Positions 1 through 11,700 of a DNA stretch of 64,000 nt are shown here, in pieces. The stretch spans positions 186,001-250,000 of the forward strand of contig CAJNDS010002346.1 in the NCBI GenBank assembly GCA_905221605.1, written 5' to 3'. Under the pieces are notes generated by a model that saw nothing but the letters and a program-made list of their open reading frames with translations, was not told the origin of the DNA and did not search any database. The stretch is from Symbiodinium natans. Taxonomy: Eukaryota > Sar > Dinophyceae > Suessiales > Symbiodiniaceae. The stretch's first letter is position 1; each line of letters begins with the position of its first letter. The translations under genes and the position numbers were made by a program.

Positions 1-812
1 CGCGCCCATCCTGGTCCATGTATAATCTCAAGGTGCTAGGACCTTACACCCACCCTATAAGCGTTCCCATTAACAAAAACACGTAAGAAGTAATTCGCTA
101 CCTCTACGGGATGCTCTACTTAGGGCTATAAACCACTCAGTAAGCGAGGTCTGGGGTTCCTCTAAACTACGTTCCCTTTCGGGATGCCCTGCAAGGGTTG
201 GACCACCACTCAACCCTAAACCCTAAACCCTAAACCCTAAAGACCGTCAGATGTCTGAATAAGCCCTAAGCCCCAATCAAACCTTGCCCCCCGAAAACAT
301 CGCAAGAATCCACCTCAGGCCCAGGGACTCGCCAAAACAATCCTGAACTTGAAGCCCTCAAACTTCAAACCCTGTAGAATCCCAACGCTCTGAACCTTAA
401 AGCCTAAGCCACCACCCGCCCAACCCTACACCCAAAAGGGTTCAGGGTTTAGGGTTTAGGATTTAGGGTTTAGGGTTTAGGTTTTAGGGCTAGGCAACTG
501 GACAGTTCAAGTCTTGGGGTTCCGATTCGGGGTGCACACAAACAGGCCATGACTGGGAGAAGCTCCGAACCGTCACCCTAAACGCAGAACCCCTACACCC
601 TAAACCCTCAATTCCTAAATTCTCAAGGCCCCCCGCCCCACAAAAAAAGGTTGAGAGAAGGCCTGGGACCCGCGCCCGCAAAGAATGCGCTGCGCTGTCG
701 TTAGAGGATGCGAAATGTGAGCCAAAGCTGCGGATGAGCGGCTTCTTTAGGGCTCCTGGGGCCCTGGATCCTAAACCCGCAGGTTCTTCTGGCTTGCCAA
801 CGGTTTGGGGCA

Positions 813-932
813 AACCCTACAACCCTACAACCCTACAACAGTACAACAGTACAACCCTACAACCCTACAACCCTACAACCCTACGACCCTACAACCCTAC
901 AACCCTACAACCCTACAACCCTACAACCCTAA
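813..932 (-). repeat. Octamer variant array CCCTACAA
   Basis: About 15 units; two are altered to CAGTACAA. The unit is one base longer than the telomere heptamer. Confidence 0.9.
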
Positions 933-2904
933 ACCTTTCTGAAGGGCTGTTTACGGTGTGTATGGCATGGATGATGGGGTTGCTAAAGGGCATTTGTCGA
1001 GCATGGTGGGGCCCAGAGCCCTACCGTAGGGCATCTTGGGCTTCTTAGGGCTTCTTAGGGTTTAGGGTTTAAGGATTAGGGTTTAGGGTTTAGGGTTTAG
1101 GGTTTAGGGTTCAGGGTTGAGAGCTTGGGGCTTCGGGTTCTTCAAGATGTGTTGAGAGGTTCAAGGCTTCTGGCATTTCGGGCTTCTGAGGGTTTAGAGG
1201 CTTGGGGCGCTTAGGATTTAGGGCTCGACGTTGCTGTTTGGGTTTGTTCTGGGCTTCAAGGTTCTTGGATTTGTTCAGGGCTGAAAGGTTCCCGGACATT
1301 TTTTGTGGGGGGTGGGGGATTCCAGCCGGTTAAAGGATGTTGTGCAAGAAAGGATAGGGCTCCGTACGCACTCAGCTTAGGGGTTCAGGGAGCCGCGAGG
1401 TGTCTAGGGAGGCCATGTTATTAACGGGTCAGCTCTAACGCATAGAGGGGGAGATGGGTTTAGGGTGTAGGGTTTAGGGTTGAGCACCTACTTCCCTGAT
1501 TCCCTATGAAGAACTCGTACGAAGAATGTGAACGAGTCAAAAGCAGACATCGGGACAGCGTGGCTCAGTAGCCCAAGCAAGTCATGCAAGGAAAGAGGCC
1601 GGTTGAAGGACCATAAACCCTAAACCTTAAACCCTAAACCCTAACCCCTTAAGCCTATGCCCTAAGCCCTAAACCCGGGTTTGGGAACCATGATTCCTGC
1701 AGCGACAACCATCCCTGACCCCATCAGCCCTGAAAGCCCTACCTTAAGACCAAAACCCTACCGTTTTGCAGGTAATTGCTATCATTCCCCTTATAGGATT
1801 CTTAGGTAACCTACAAAGAAAATCGTTTAGGGTTTAGGGTTTAGGGTTTAGGGTTTAGGGTTTAGGGTTTAGGGTTTAGGGTTCTTTAGGCTGGACTGGT
1901 AAAACACCTGAAACGCACTGAGGGGCGGTCTCCCGGCTGTCGAGGGTCGACAGACCTCGCAGCATTCAGGGGTTTGGGGTTTAGGGTTTGGGGTTTAGGG
2001 TTAGGGGTTTGGGGTTTAGGGTTTAGGGTTTGGGGTTTAGGGTAACTGGTTCTCGGGCTCGGGCTTGGGGTGCTTAGGGTGTGGGAGGTTTCGGGTTTAG
2101 GGATGTGAGGTTCAGGGTTTAGGGTTTGGGGATGGGCGGTTTAGGGTTTCGGGAAGGGTGGTCAAGGGTTGTTTTGGGATTGGGGGTTTAGGGTGCCCAG
2201 TTGGATCAGCTAGGCAATCGTAGGTACGGGTGTAAGTTGCAGGCTTCAGGGTATAGGGTTTATGAGGTTCAGGGTGTGGCTTAGAGTGGAGGGTTTTGGG
2301 TGTAGAGTTCAGTGCGTAGGGTTCAGGGTGTAGAGTTGCGTCCCTCAACCTCCCCAAACCCCTGCACCTCAATCCGAAGTTGCATCGAGTGGCGTGTCCA
2401 GTGCCTCCAATGTCTCTGAGTAGTGGAGATCCCACCTAGTTTAGGGTTCTTGGGGACTTGGGGTCCAGAGATTCGGGCGGGGCAAGGCAAGCCTATGTGT
2501 TGGTGGCCTGGAACCCCGTCCCAAAACCAATCCGGAACCCTCAAGCAGAAACGTTTTCGGTCTAACCCTAAAACCCTAAACCCAAAACCCCACGCCATAT
2601 ACCCCAAAAACCCAAAACCCTAAATTCCCTGGAGCCCTAAAAACCCCAAACCCCATTCTAGACAGCCCCAAGACTCTCAGCCCGGAACCCCCAAACCCTC
2701 GATCTTGAACTCCCGAATTTCCCCCCCAAAGCCCCCAAGTTCACCCAGCTCTTTTGGGATCTAACCAGTCTAGCGTACACAAACCGTATTTGCTTGAAGC
2801 GGAACCCCCTAGCCCAAAGCCCCTAAACCCTAAACCTTAAGCACTAAACCCTAAACCCTAAAGCCTAAACCCTACACCCTAAACCCTAAACCCTAGCCAA
2901 AAGC

Positions 2905-3000
2905 CCCCAAACCCTGATGATGCACGCGAGCTGGGGAAGCCCAGAAGCCAGTCGGAGGTCATCTGAGGTGGACCATCCTCTTCCGAGGCCTGGTGCGAGC
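2905..3000 (-). CDS. Probable exon
   Basis: After CTAG|G; reads SHQASEEDGPPQMTSDWLLG and FPSSRASSG. Confidence 0.4.
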
Positions 3001-3064
3001 CTAGCTCTAAACCCTGAACCCTAAACCCTAAACCTTGTAAACCCTCAACCGTTCGGCATTTCAC

Positions 3065-3161
3065 CTTGGGCTGGTCGCTTCTTTCCATTCCCGAAGCCTT
3101 TGGGGAATGCCGATGTCGCGTTGAGCAACCTTCCTTAACGAAGTGTTGCAGTCACGAAACC
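3065..3161 (-). CDS. Probable exon
   Basis: The acceptor is the telomere unit itself (TTTAG|GG). Reads FRDCNTSLRKVAQRDIGIPQ and RLREWKEATSP; donor AAG|GTGA. Confidence 0.45.
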
Positions 3162-3189
3162 CTAAACCCTAAACCCTAAACCCTAAACC

Positions 3190-3311
3190 ACCAAACACCG
3201 AACGCGTGGATTGGGGCTTTCTAGGGCTGGAGCCCGGATTTCTGGAGGTTTATGCAGAAAGAAAGGGCACCGAGCCGCTACGTTTGGGGCATCGCCTCCA
3301 AAAGGCTCCTC
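3190..3311 (-). CDS. Possible exon
   Basis: After GCAAG|G; reads EEPFGGDAPNVAARCPFFLH and KPPEIRAPALES. Only weak composition evidence; 3-prime end not fixed. Confidence 0.3.
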
Positions 3312-3851
3312 CTTGCAGGGGTTTAGAGTTTAGGGTTTAGGGTTTAGGGTTTAGGGTTTAGGGTTTATGGCCCGATACCGGGAGCTCTAAGCCTTGTAGA
3401 GGTTTCAGGGTCTGAGGCTTAGGGGTTCAGCCTTGTGCACTTGGGCTCGGTTTTGTGCAGTTGTTCGGGCTCAGGGCTGTTTTGAGGGAAGGTCGCCCTT
3501 CAGGTTGCAGTTCCAGATTTAGGGTTTAGGGTTCAGGGTTTAGGGTTTAGGGTACTAGGAGATTAGGGCTAAAGGTTGAAGCTCCTACGGGTTGATGTAG
3601 ATCTTGAGGTCTAAGGCGTCTAGGGAACTTATTTGCCGCGTAGTGCCTATTACACTGCGGTGTGTATTTCTTAGGTAGCCCAGAAGGGAGAATGCCTAAA
3701 CCCAATTAGATGACGCGAGGCTGGGGCACCCCAGAGTCTGCAAGCCTCTTTCATGATTCAATTGGGGACCCTACATTCTAGAGGATATATAAGGACCTGA
3801 ATAGGAGAACAAGGGTAGTACTAGGCAAACCTAGTACAGGGGGCCATGTAC

Positions 3852-3946
3852 CTTCTAAGTTTGGCATCCCAATCTCGCTGCCCAGGCACCTCCTGCGCCA
3901 CCCCGCCAACCAACGCCGCCAGCAGCACCCCACCGCGAAGGGCCAT
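3852..3946 (-). CDS. First exon with signal peptide
   Basis: ATG followed by MALRGGVLLAALVGGVAQEV and PGQRDWDAKLR: a basic start, hydrophobic core and polar tail typical of a signal peptide. Donor AAG|GTAC. It marks the start of another minus-strand gene running toward the left edge. Confidence 0.55.
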
Positions 3947-4947
3947 AAGCGTCTGTCTGAAACTCTCTAAAACTCGCTCTCCATCCGCCTCTACAACTTT
4001 GCCCTGCGCACTTCAGAACCTCTATAGTTATAAGGACGCAGCTAGAAGCTCTCAGATAGGGAAGCAACGTTCTTTGCGCGCATGGAGTTCAGGGTCAGGA
4101 TTCAAAGGTCAGGGTTCAAAGCTTATAGGGTTCGAGGTTTAAGGTTTAGGCTTTAGGGTGTATATCGGGTTTAGGCCCCAGGGCTACCGCAGCAGCTGAT
4201 TCACAGCAGGGTGCTGGAAGATGGCAAGCTCTGTGAGCCCAAGCTCAAGAAGCAAGTGAACGGGCAACGGATGATTTCATAAAACTCTCCTCGACAGTAA
4301 CCCAGAAGAAACCCTAAGCGTACTGGTTTCTTATTGGGGCATTAGGTTGTCTATGTAGTCTTTGAAGCGCTCTGTAAGGGGATATTAATTCACCTAGTTC
4401 CCTGATTCCCTACAAAAACCAGGACGCTCTAGGGTTCGGGACGGAAGAGGAGTGGATTGAGGAAGGGCCCATCAACAAATCAAGGGCCATGTAGGGAATA
4501 AATAGGCCACATAGAAGTTCAAGACTGTTTCCTTGACAAGCCCGGATATGGGCATAATGTTGAATAAGGCCAAGAAGGGTTTTGGAAAGAATGTTTGAAG
4601 GGGTTTAGGGAAACGATTAGACCTCAGGCTGCTCTGGGCAAAGTCACACTGAACAAACGCAACATCACGAAAACAGATCGGGTCAGAATGCCCCAAAACC
4701 TCTATAGAAACCCTTGCCAAATCAAAAAAGCGGCACACCCACAGCAAGCGAGAACAAAAACAATCCAACAACACCCCACGAAACTCTGAAGACAAGAACT
4801 CCCTAGAACCTCTGAACTCAGCCTCAACAAACCCCCCTCCCCCCTACACCCTCAACCCTAGATCATAAACCCTAAATCCTAAACCCTACACTCTAAACCC
4901 CAAATCCTAAACCCTAAATCCTAAACCCTAAACCCTAAACCCTAAAC

Positions 4948-5027
4948 CCTGGGGCTGCCCCAAGGACTCCTCGGAGAGTCCTGCGTTGTCCTCTAGTTGC
5001 TGGAGGGCCTCGCCGGTGTTGCTTACC
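4948..5027 (-). CDS. Probable exon with telomeric splice sites
   Basis: Reads SNTGEALQQLEDNAGLSEES and LGQPQ. On the coding strand it is preceded by repeats ending TTTAG|G and followed by G|GTTTAG, so both splice signals come from TTTAGGG units. Confidence 0.5.
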
Positions 5028-8000
5028 CTAAACCCTAAACCCTAAACCCTAAACCCTAAACCCCAAACCCTAAACCCGAGGGTGCCAGGCAACCTTAGAT
5101 TCCGGATTCTTGTTGCGAAGGTAGCAAAAGATCCCCGAAAACCCTATAAGCCCTAAACCTACGTACTGCCCTTCAGTCCCTACTAAAGCGCTTCGTGATG
5201 AGACCGCGGAAAACCCTGAGCTTAAATCCTGAACCCTAAAACCCTAAATCCTGTAAGCCTATAACCCTATAACCTATAACCCTATAACCTATAACCCTAT
5301 AACCCTATATCCCTATAACCCTATAACCCTATAACCCTATAACCCTATCACCTATAACCCTAAACCCTAAAGCCCAACGCCTTAACAAGTTCGAACTCCG
5401 GAAGCTGCGAAACCCTAGAGCCTCTAAGCTACATGACTCGTTTGGGGGTTTACGGTTTTGGCTTTAGGGTTATAGGGTTATAGGGTTTAGGGTTATAGGG
5501 TTTGGGGTTTAGGGTTATAGGGTTTGGGGTTGAGGGTTATAGGGTTATAGGGTTTAGGGTTGCAGGGAAAAAGGGTTATGGGGTTCTAGTGTTTAGGGTT
5601 TAGGGCTTAGGGTTTAGGAGCCCTTGCCAGTGAAATCTCGAATTCAAACGAAGGGGCCCATCAGTCGGGTTTATGGCATATGCTGTGAGGCCATGGGTTT
5701 GCCCTGGCAGAGTAAAATTCATGCTGGCTACCCGCAACCTTAAACCCTAATCCCTAAACCTTTAACCCTAACCTTTTGCTGCTGAGGGCGGCCTCAACCC
5801 AGATAGCATCCACGTCGTTCGTCCTGAGGTTTTGAGTTTCGAGTGTCCGGGACTTGTAGAGTCCCCTAGACCTGACCATTTAAAGGGGGCACCTCTTAAC
5901 GACCCGAACCGAAAGTTGTGTTTGCAAGTTCGCCCAAAACACGGACACATTCTGTCGCGTTTGGAGACACAAGCTGGTTTTCGGGTGCAAGCAATTAGGC
6001 TTTATGTTGTGGCGTTTTCGCTCGGGCTTTGGGCGGGACCGCACGCCCTCAATAACAACACAACGCTAAGACCTTAAAACCCGCAACCCCATATCATAAA
6101 ATGCTAACCCCGAAGTTAACACGCCGAAACCTAAAGTTTAAAGGCTCATGTTGGTTCTGCTGCATCAAAGAAAGTCTAGGTTACCATCTCCACTTCCAAG
6201 ACACGACGCTGGAGATGATGAATTTTCCATGTGTCTAATACGGCACTCTTAACCCTGCATCCTACGCACCTTGCAACATTGGGCAATGGGACAAACCCTA
6301 AACCCCAAACCCTAAACCCAAAACCCTACACCCCAAACCCTGAGTGCCGGCTTTCCGAACTCCCCTAGCCTGAAACTCTCTCCCCGACACGCTAACCCCT
6401 GAAGGGGTTGCGGAATTTAGGATTCAGAGGGTTTTAGGGTTTAGGGCTTAGAGGGCCCTACACCCTAAACCCTAAACCCTAAACCCTAAGCCCTAAGCCC
6501 TAAGCCCTAAGCCCTACTAAACCCGAAACTCTAAACCCTAAACCCTAAACCCTAAGCCCTTGTACCCTGCTCTGAGGCTCAGTCCACTCGAGGACCATGG
6601 AATGCGCTGGCACCTCGCTACCGGAGGGATCCGGCTGTGTGTACCTGGCTTTTCTTACTGTCGGTTTGTAGGGTTTAGGGTTTAGGGTTTCGGGTTTCGG
6701 GGTTTGGGGGGGGGGGGGGAATGAGGTACCCTATATGATCACTTAAAAGGGTAGATATAGGGCCCCAGTTCCCTCATGCCCCCTGCTAACCAACAGTAAG
6801 TTTGGGTCTCTAGTGTCAGTCGGACTTTAGGGTTCATGGCGCAAAGGTTTAGGGTTCCGGGTTCCTTCTTAGGGTTTAGGGCTTAGTTAGGGTTTAGGGT
6901 TTCGGGTTGAGGGTAACTTAAGAACCCAAAAACCTCCTTTTGTGACAGTGGCCTAAGAATCCTGTATAAGGGGGTTTATGGCAATAGCCTACAAAAACAA
7001 GAGGTTTTGGATTCTTAACGTACAGCTTTTGGAGCCACTAGCCAAGACAACAATCTGAAACCCTGACATATCCCCAAACCCTGAACCCTAAACCCCATGG
7101 GGGGGAATGAGGTCATCTTTGAAAGGATCTATATAAATACAGGGGGACATAGGGCACCTCATTCCCTCATTCCATACTAAGAACCAGCCAGTGCACCCGT
7201 GCTTGGGGGCTTGAGTAGTGTGTTGGAGTGAAGGGAGCCTTGGGGATTGGTGTGCAACCGAGCCAGCGTGACACGACCTGATACTCGGGGCCTGTGTCAC
7301 CCTCACGTGTGTGGAAGTAGACCTGCCGCGAGGCGATGTATTCCAAGTCGCAGCCAAAGGCTCAAAAGACCCAGTCTGCCCAGGGTTTAGGGTTTAGTGT
7401 TTAGGGTTTAGGGTTTAGGGTTCCGGTACCCCTCAATTCAAGCACACGCACCTAGTTGTAAGTGGAGATGAAAGAGCCCTATCGGTTGGCCCGCACCCTC
7501 CACGCACACCCAACTACAAAGGGTGAACCCTCGAAACCCTGATTTTCTCAGAAGAGGCTTGAGATACAGGGCTGAACGTGCATTGGTGTAAGAAACCAGA
7601 ATCCGATACTTCCGGGTACCTAGTTCATGTGAAGGGTTCTAGTAAAGTATAGCGACGAAGGCGTCATGTTTTGTGCACCTAAACCCTAAACCCTAAACCC
7701 TAAACCCTAAACCCTAAACCGCTTTCAACCCAAAACGGTAAACCTAAACCCTAAGCACTAAACCCTAAACCCTAAACCCCAAACCCTACACTAACGGGTA
7801 AACCCTAAACCCTAAAGCCCCAAAATAGTGCAACACCACTTCAGGGCCATCGCCTAGATAGGCACCATTCGCATTCCATGTCGCGAACCGACCCTCTCGG
7901 TGGTTCCGTGCGCGTCGCAGGGGGCCGTGCCCTACCTAAGGCTCCTTTGTAGCACCTTTCTGGGGTACTCTACTAGAATCTCCTCATAGGTACGCGTCTT

Positions 8001-8305
8001 CATCCCTTGTGCCTAGGCGAGAGCATGCCCCATCATAAACACCAAGAGGATCCTCGATGCTGAAGAACCTCCCAGGTGGCACCATCAACTTTCCTGACTC
8101 TCGACTCTCAACGTCAACGTCGGAATGCCCCAAACCCGGAACACCCTAAACCCCAAGCCCCAAACCCCTAAACCGCAAACATCAAGCCCCAAACCCCAAA
8201 CCCTAAACCCTAAGGCCCTACGCCCTAAACCCACACCAAAGACGTGCGCTGATTGACCATGTCTTGGTCCACCGGCACACAGGCCGAGAATCCTGCTGGT
8301 ATCAC
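4948..8305 (-). CDS. Probable multi-exon gene downstream of copy A (extracellular-type)
   Basis: A run of minus-strand exon-like islands with AG|G acceptors, beginning after the stop of copy A and ending before a new start at 3946. Segments I can frame: 8305-8237, 8093-8013, 7862-about 7828, about 7350-7190, 6644-6566, 5823-5773, 5738-5622, 5027-4948. The phases of 5823-5773 and 5738-5622 fit each other. Peptides such as PAHSMVLEWTEPQS recall fibronectin-III strands, but the family is not established. First exon and stop were not located, so borders are approximate. Confidence 0.4.
5245..5570. repeat. Inverted pair of CCCTATAA and TTATAGGG arrays
   Basis: CCCTATAA-type units at about 5250-5371 face TTATAGGG-type units at about 5456-5570 across a short spacer. 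Confidence 0.85.
5622..5738 (-). CDS. Probable exon
   Basis: After TTAAG|G; reads LRVASMNFTLPGQTHGLTAY and AINPTDGPLRLNSRFHWQG. Confidence 0.55.
5773..5823 (-). CDS. Probable exon
   Basis: Reads TNDVDAIWVEAALSSK between CAG|G and AAAG|GTTAGG; ends in phase 2, which fits the next exon. Confidence 0.5.
6566..6644 (-). CDS. Probable exon, FN3-like strand
   Basis: After CCAG|G; reads YTQPDPSGSEVPAHSMVLEW and TEPQSR; donor GG|GTAC. Length 1+26 codons. Confidence 0.5.
7190..7350 (-). CDS. Probable exon, frame uncertain
   Basis: Reads CDLEYIASRQVYFHTREGDT and GPEYQVVSRWLG. A second frame is also open, so boundaries and frame are provisional. Confidence 0.4.
8013..8093 (-). CDS. Probable exon
   Basis: After CAG|G; reads KLMVPPGRFFSIEDPLGVYD and GACSRL; GC donor. 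Framed by 2+26 codons+1. Confidence 0.5.
8237..8305 (-). CDS. Probable exon
   Basis: After CAG|G; reads VIPAGFSACVPVDQDMVNQR and TSL over 23 codons, phase 0, donor GT. Confidence 0.5.
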
Positions 8306-8639
8306 CTGGGTTTAGGGTTTAGGGTTTAGGGTTTTTAGGGCTTATAGGGTGGTAGGGTTTGTACCAACTGGGACCGAGGAAGAGAGCGACGCGTTCCCTA
8401 AACCCTAAGCCTAAATCCTAAACCCTTAAAGTTCATGGTTTCACCCTTAACCCACCCTGGATCTCAGGGTTACTTGGAGGTTGCAAGCTTGTGTTTCGAC
8501 GGACAACGCTGTCATGTACAAAGAAACTGGGCTTAGAGTTTCTCGTGCTGGAGAAAGCCTGAACCCTGTGATTCTCAACTCCTCTGGCCCAGACCCAAAC
8601 CCGAAACCCTGCTGTTTTTCCGGCAGTATGGCCAGTGAG

Positions 8640-8731
8640 CTAACCCTCCTCCGCCTCGTTTGCTGAGAGAGAACTCGACTCACTTGTCGTCTCTGACTCC
8701 AGCGCGCAACTCCGGCGATGTGGCAGGTCGC
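8640..8731 (-). CDS. Copy A exon 11, C-terminus and stop
   Basis: Uninterrupted terminal exon encoding DLPHRRSCALESETTSESSS, then LSANEAEEG and TAG. Copy B has an intron after the fifth codon here. Confidence 0.65.
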
Positions 8732-11700
8732 CTGGATAGGGTTTAAAAGGTTAGGGTTTAGGATGTTCCCCCTTATACTAACAGTCCTTAATAGGGTATA
8801 TAATAAAGGGGGGGGTACTCTAATCCCTACTAAGGATTGTTAGTAAAGGGGAACATCCCAAGGTTAGGGTCATGAAACCCTAAGCCGCTCTGAACTGGGA
8901 GGCCTCTGGGGTGGGGGCTTCGTCTTCCAGAGTCTTACAGTTGGCTAACCTGGACTTGGGACTTGCAAGGCAATACTAAACCCTAAACCCTAAACCCTAA
9001 ACCCTAAGGCAATAGCCCCAAAAAGAACTGCACCCAAACCCCGAACCCGGGATCAGCCCCCTACCTGGAGGGATGAACTTGTCTCTTTGCCTGGTAAGGA
9101 CCTGGCAACCCAGCAACCGCATTACAGTAAGGCTGCCCTTTTTCGGGTTTGGTTACTTTTTGGGTTTGGTCTCCCCTAAACCCTAAACCCTAAACCCTAA
9201 ACCCTAAACCCTAAAACTCTTTTTGAAGGGAGCCTGGAAGCCCCCCAAGAAGGGCCAAAAGGGAGCCACTGGGCAAGCCGATGCCCGACAGGCGTCAGGG
9301 CGGAGCAAGAGGAAAGCAGAGAACAATGCAACAAGAAGCCGAAACAACAAGTCGAGAACGCACATACATTAACAAGTGCATGTATATGAATAATAATATT
9401 TATGTAAATATAAATAAATAAACATATATATATATATATACGGCAGGACACTAGGCAAGCAAAAACACAAGACACACACAGACGTCCTAAACAACTCGCC
9501 TTTCATAGCTTTTGCTTCGCACATTTCGTGCTTTTTACGCTTGTCCTTTTCTTTAATGGGTGTTCGTTTTTTGTCTTGTCTCGTTTTGCTTTGCACGGTT
9601 CGTGTTGCTTTGCGCTTTTCCTGCAGTTCGCGCATGTTTGCTTGCGCTTTCAAGAAGCGAAGACGGGGGTTGCAAGACATCCTGTGAACTGCAGCAGCAA
9701 AACCCACATGGGTAGGCCCCACTACAACCCGGGGTTTAGGGTTTAGGGTTTGGGGTTTAGGTTGTAGGGTTTCGGGTTTAGGGTAAACCCCTAAAAATCC
9801 TGGATATCCCGAAGCACAGAAACACCCCGAAAACCAGATCTGAAAAGTCCCAACTCCATGTGGCCCAAGGTACTTGGGATGAGCCTGCTGCCTCGAGCAA
9901 GAAAGAGATGCAACAGACCTCAGTTACAGGGTTCTTAAAGGAGGGGGGTACAAGGGGGGTATATAACCCAAGGCTCCCTAGTACTCCCCACTACTCCCTA
10001 AGGCTCCCTAAGCTTCCCTAACTTTAGGGACTCAATGTTAATACGCAAAGAACAATTCAGGTCTAGGGATTTTGGCCCTCAGGCCTATGGATCTTAACCC
10101 TGCACCCTAAAACCCTGACCCTCGACCCTAAACCCTATACTAAACCCTAAACCCTAAACCCTAAACCCTAAACCCTAAACCCTAAACCCTAAACCCTAAA
10201 CCCTAAACCCTAAACCCTAAACCCTAAACCCTAAACCCTAAACCCTAACCCTACACACTCAGAACTCGATTCGTCTCCAAGGGGCAAGGTCCGATAGCCG
10301 GAATCGCTGCGAGCCGTCGCATGCCAAGGCCTTCGAGCTGAGATTCTTCGGAAGGGTTTAGGGTTGGTTTAGGGTTTAGGGTTTCGGGTTTAGGGTTTAG
10401 GGTTTAGGGTGTCCTTCGGCGACAAGCAAACAACGGAACACCAGAGAATCCCGAAGTTCTATTTTGCCCTACATTCGGCCCCAAACCCCTGTCTGCGAGT
10501 TATCTGAGCAATGGGAGTGCAGCGGAGGGGCAGGCGAACAATAAGGTGACGCTGTAGATGGTCGTAGGCAGGGCAAACCATGCGCGGTTCGGACTGCTCC
10601 TCTGCATGGCCCTCATCTCCCAAACGACCACGAGGGGGCAGCCAATCATGAGATAGAGAACAGCCATTTTCGTCATCATCTTCAAAATGAAGCAGCGCTC
10701 ATCAACAGGACTCCGGCAAAGTATCACCAGCAGAGCAGGCCGGGTAAGAAAATTGATGCACTGGAGAAGAATGCCGTGCCACTCTATGTGTTCAACGAAA
10801 GCGTCAACACAAAGTCGGATGAGTGCAAGCAGGGCGGTCGAAAAGGCTATGAAGGGAACTGCAACTTCGGCAGAGCCCGCGTGTTGAATGTCCACACCTT
10901 TGCTTGCAACTTGCCGAAGGGTCGGTGACGACATCCCTGCCTTGAGCAAGACATGGATGGCGTAGTCCACAGCACCTGTCTTCTGGCCAATCTCCTCAAA
11001 AATCCGCGTCGCATCAGCTGCCTGTGAACATGCGGCACGTTCGATGGTGGCTTGATAGCCACGGCTGAGTTGCTGTGCCTCCTGCTTTCTCGTGAGGCTG
11101 TTGGTGCGATCGAATTCCTGCAATAAGAAGAAAACTGCCATTGTCAGAATTATGATTCGCTGCTCCACATATGGCACGTCATGACAAGCAAAAGCCTGAA
11201 AAGCACAGTGTCCGCGAACTGTATGCCACTGAAAAAATAGCGAGCCACAGACCAAGGCCCCAATCCTGTTTACTGTCGTGCGACAAGTGTTGTCCATCAC
11301 AATGACACTAGACAACGTCAGCAGCGCGAGAATCCACAACAAGGCCGCTCTGATGTCGACATGACAGAACTTCAAGGCAGCGCCACACAGCAGGCCCCAG
11401 AGTCCTCCAAGCGTAAGGTGCATGCAGGCTTAGAGACATATCTCAGGATTGAGGACACACCCTTAACCCCAAATTTTGGGGCCTTAATAATTAGAACAGG
11501 GTTTTGGGTGTTATTATATTTATAAAGGGACCATAAGGGAATACTATTAGTAAGCATTCCAACCCCTATAGTACTTAAAAAATCCCGGTTATGCCCCATA
11601 AGCTCTACACCTGAATCCTATTTCTCGCCCCTAAACTGGGATCCTACTAGTCCAGCTGGCAGGTGCTCTAGGCTAGGGCCTCTTTTCGCCGGCCCCTATA

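Noticed and set aside
1-240. True chromosome end
   Set aside because: Telomeric units at the left edge are short and mixed with other sequence, and tracts occur in both orientations throughout, so the window is internal or subtelomeric rather than terminal.
9369-9746. ORFs around a TA-rich segment on both strands
   Set aside because: Low-complexity AT-rich intron sequence with no counterpart in copy B.
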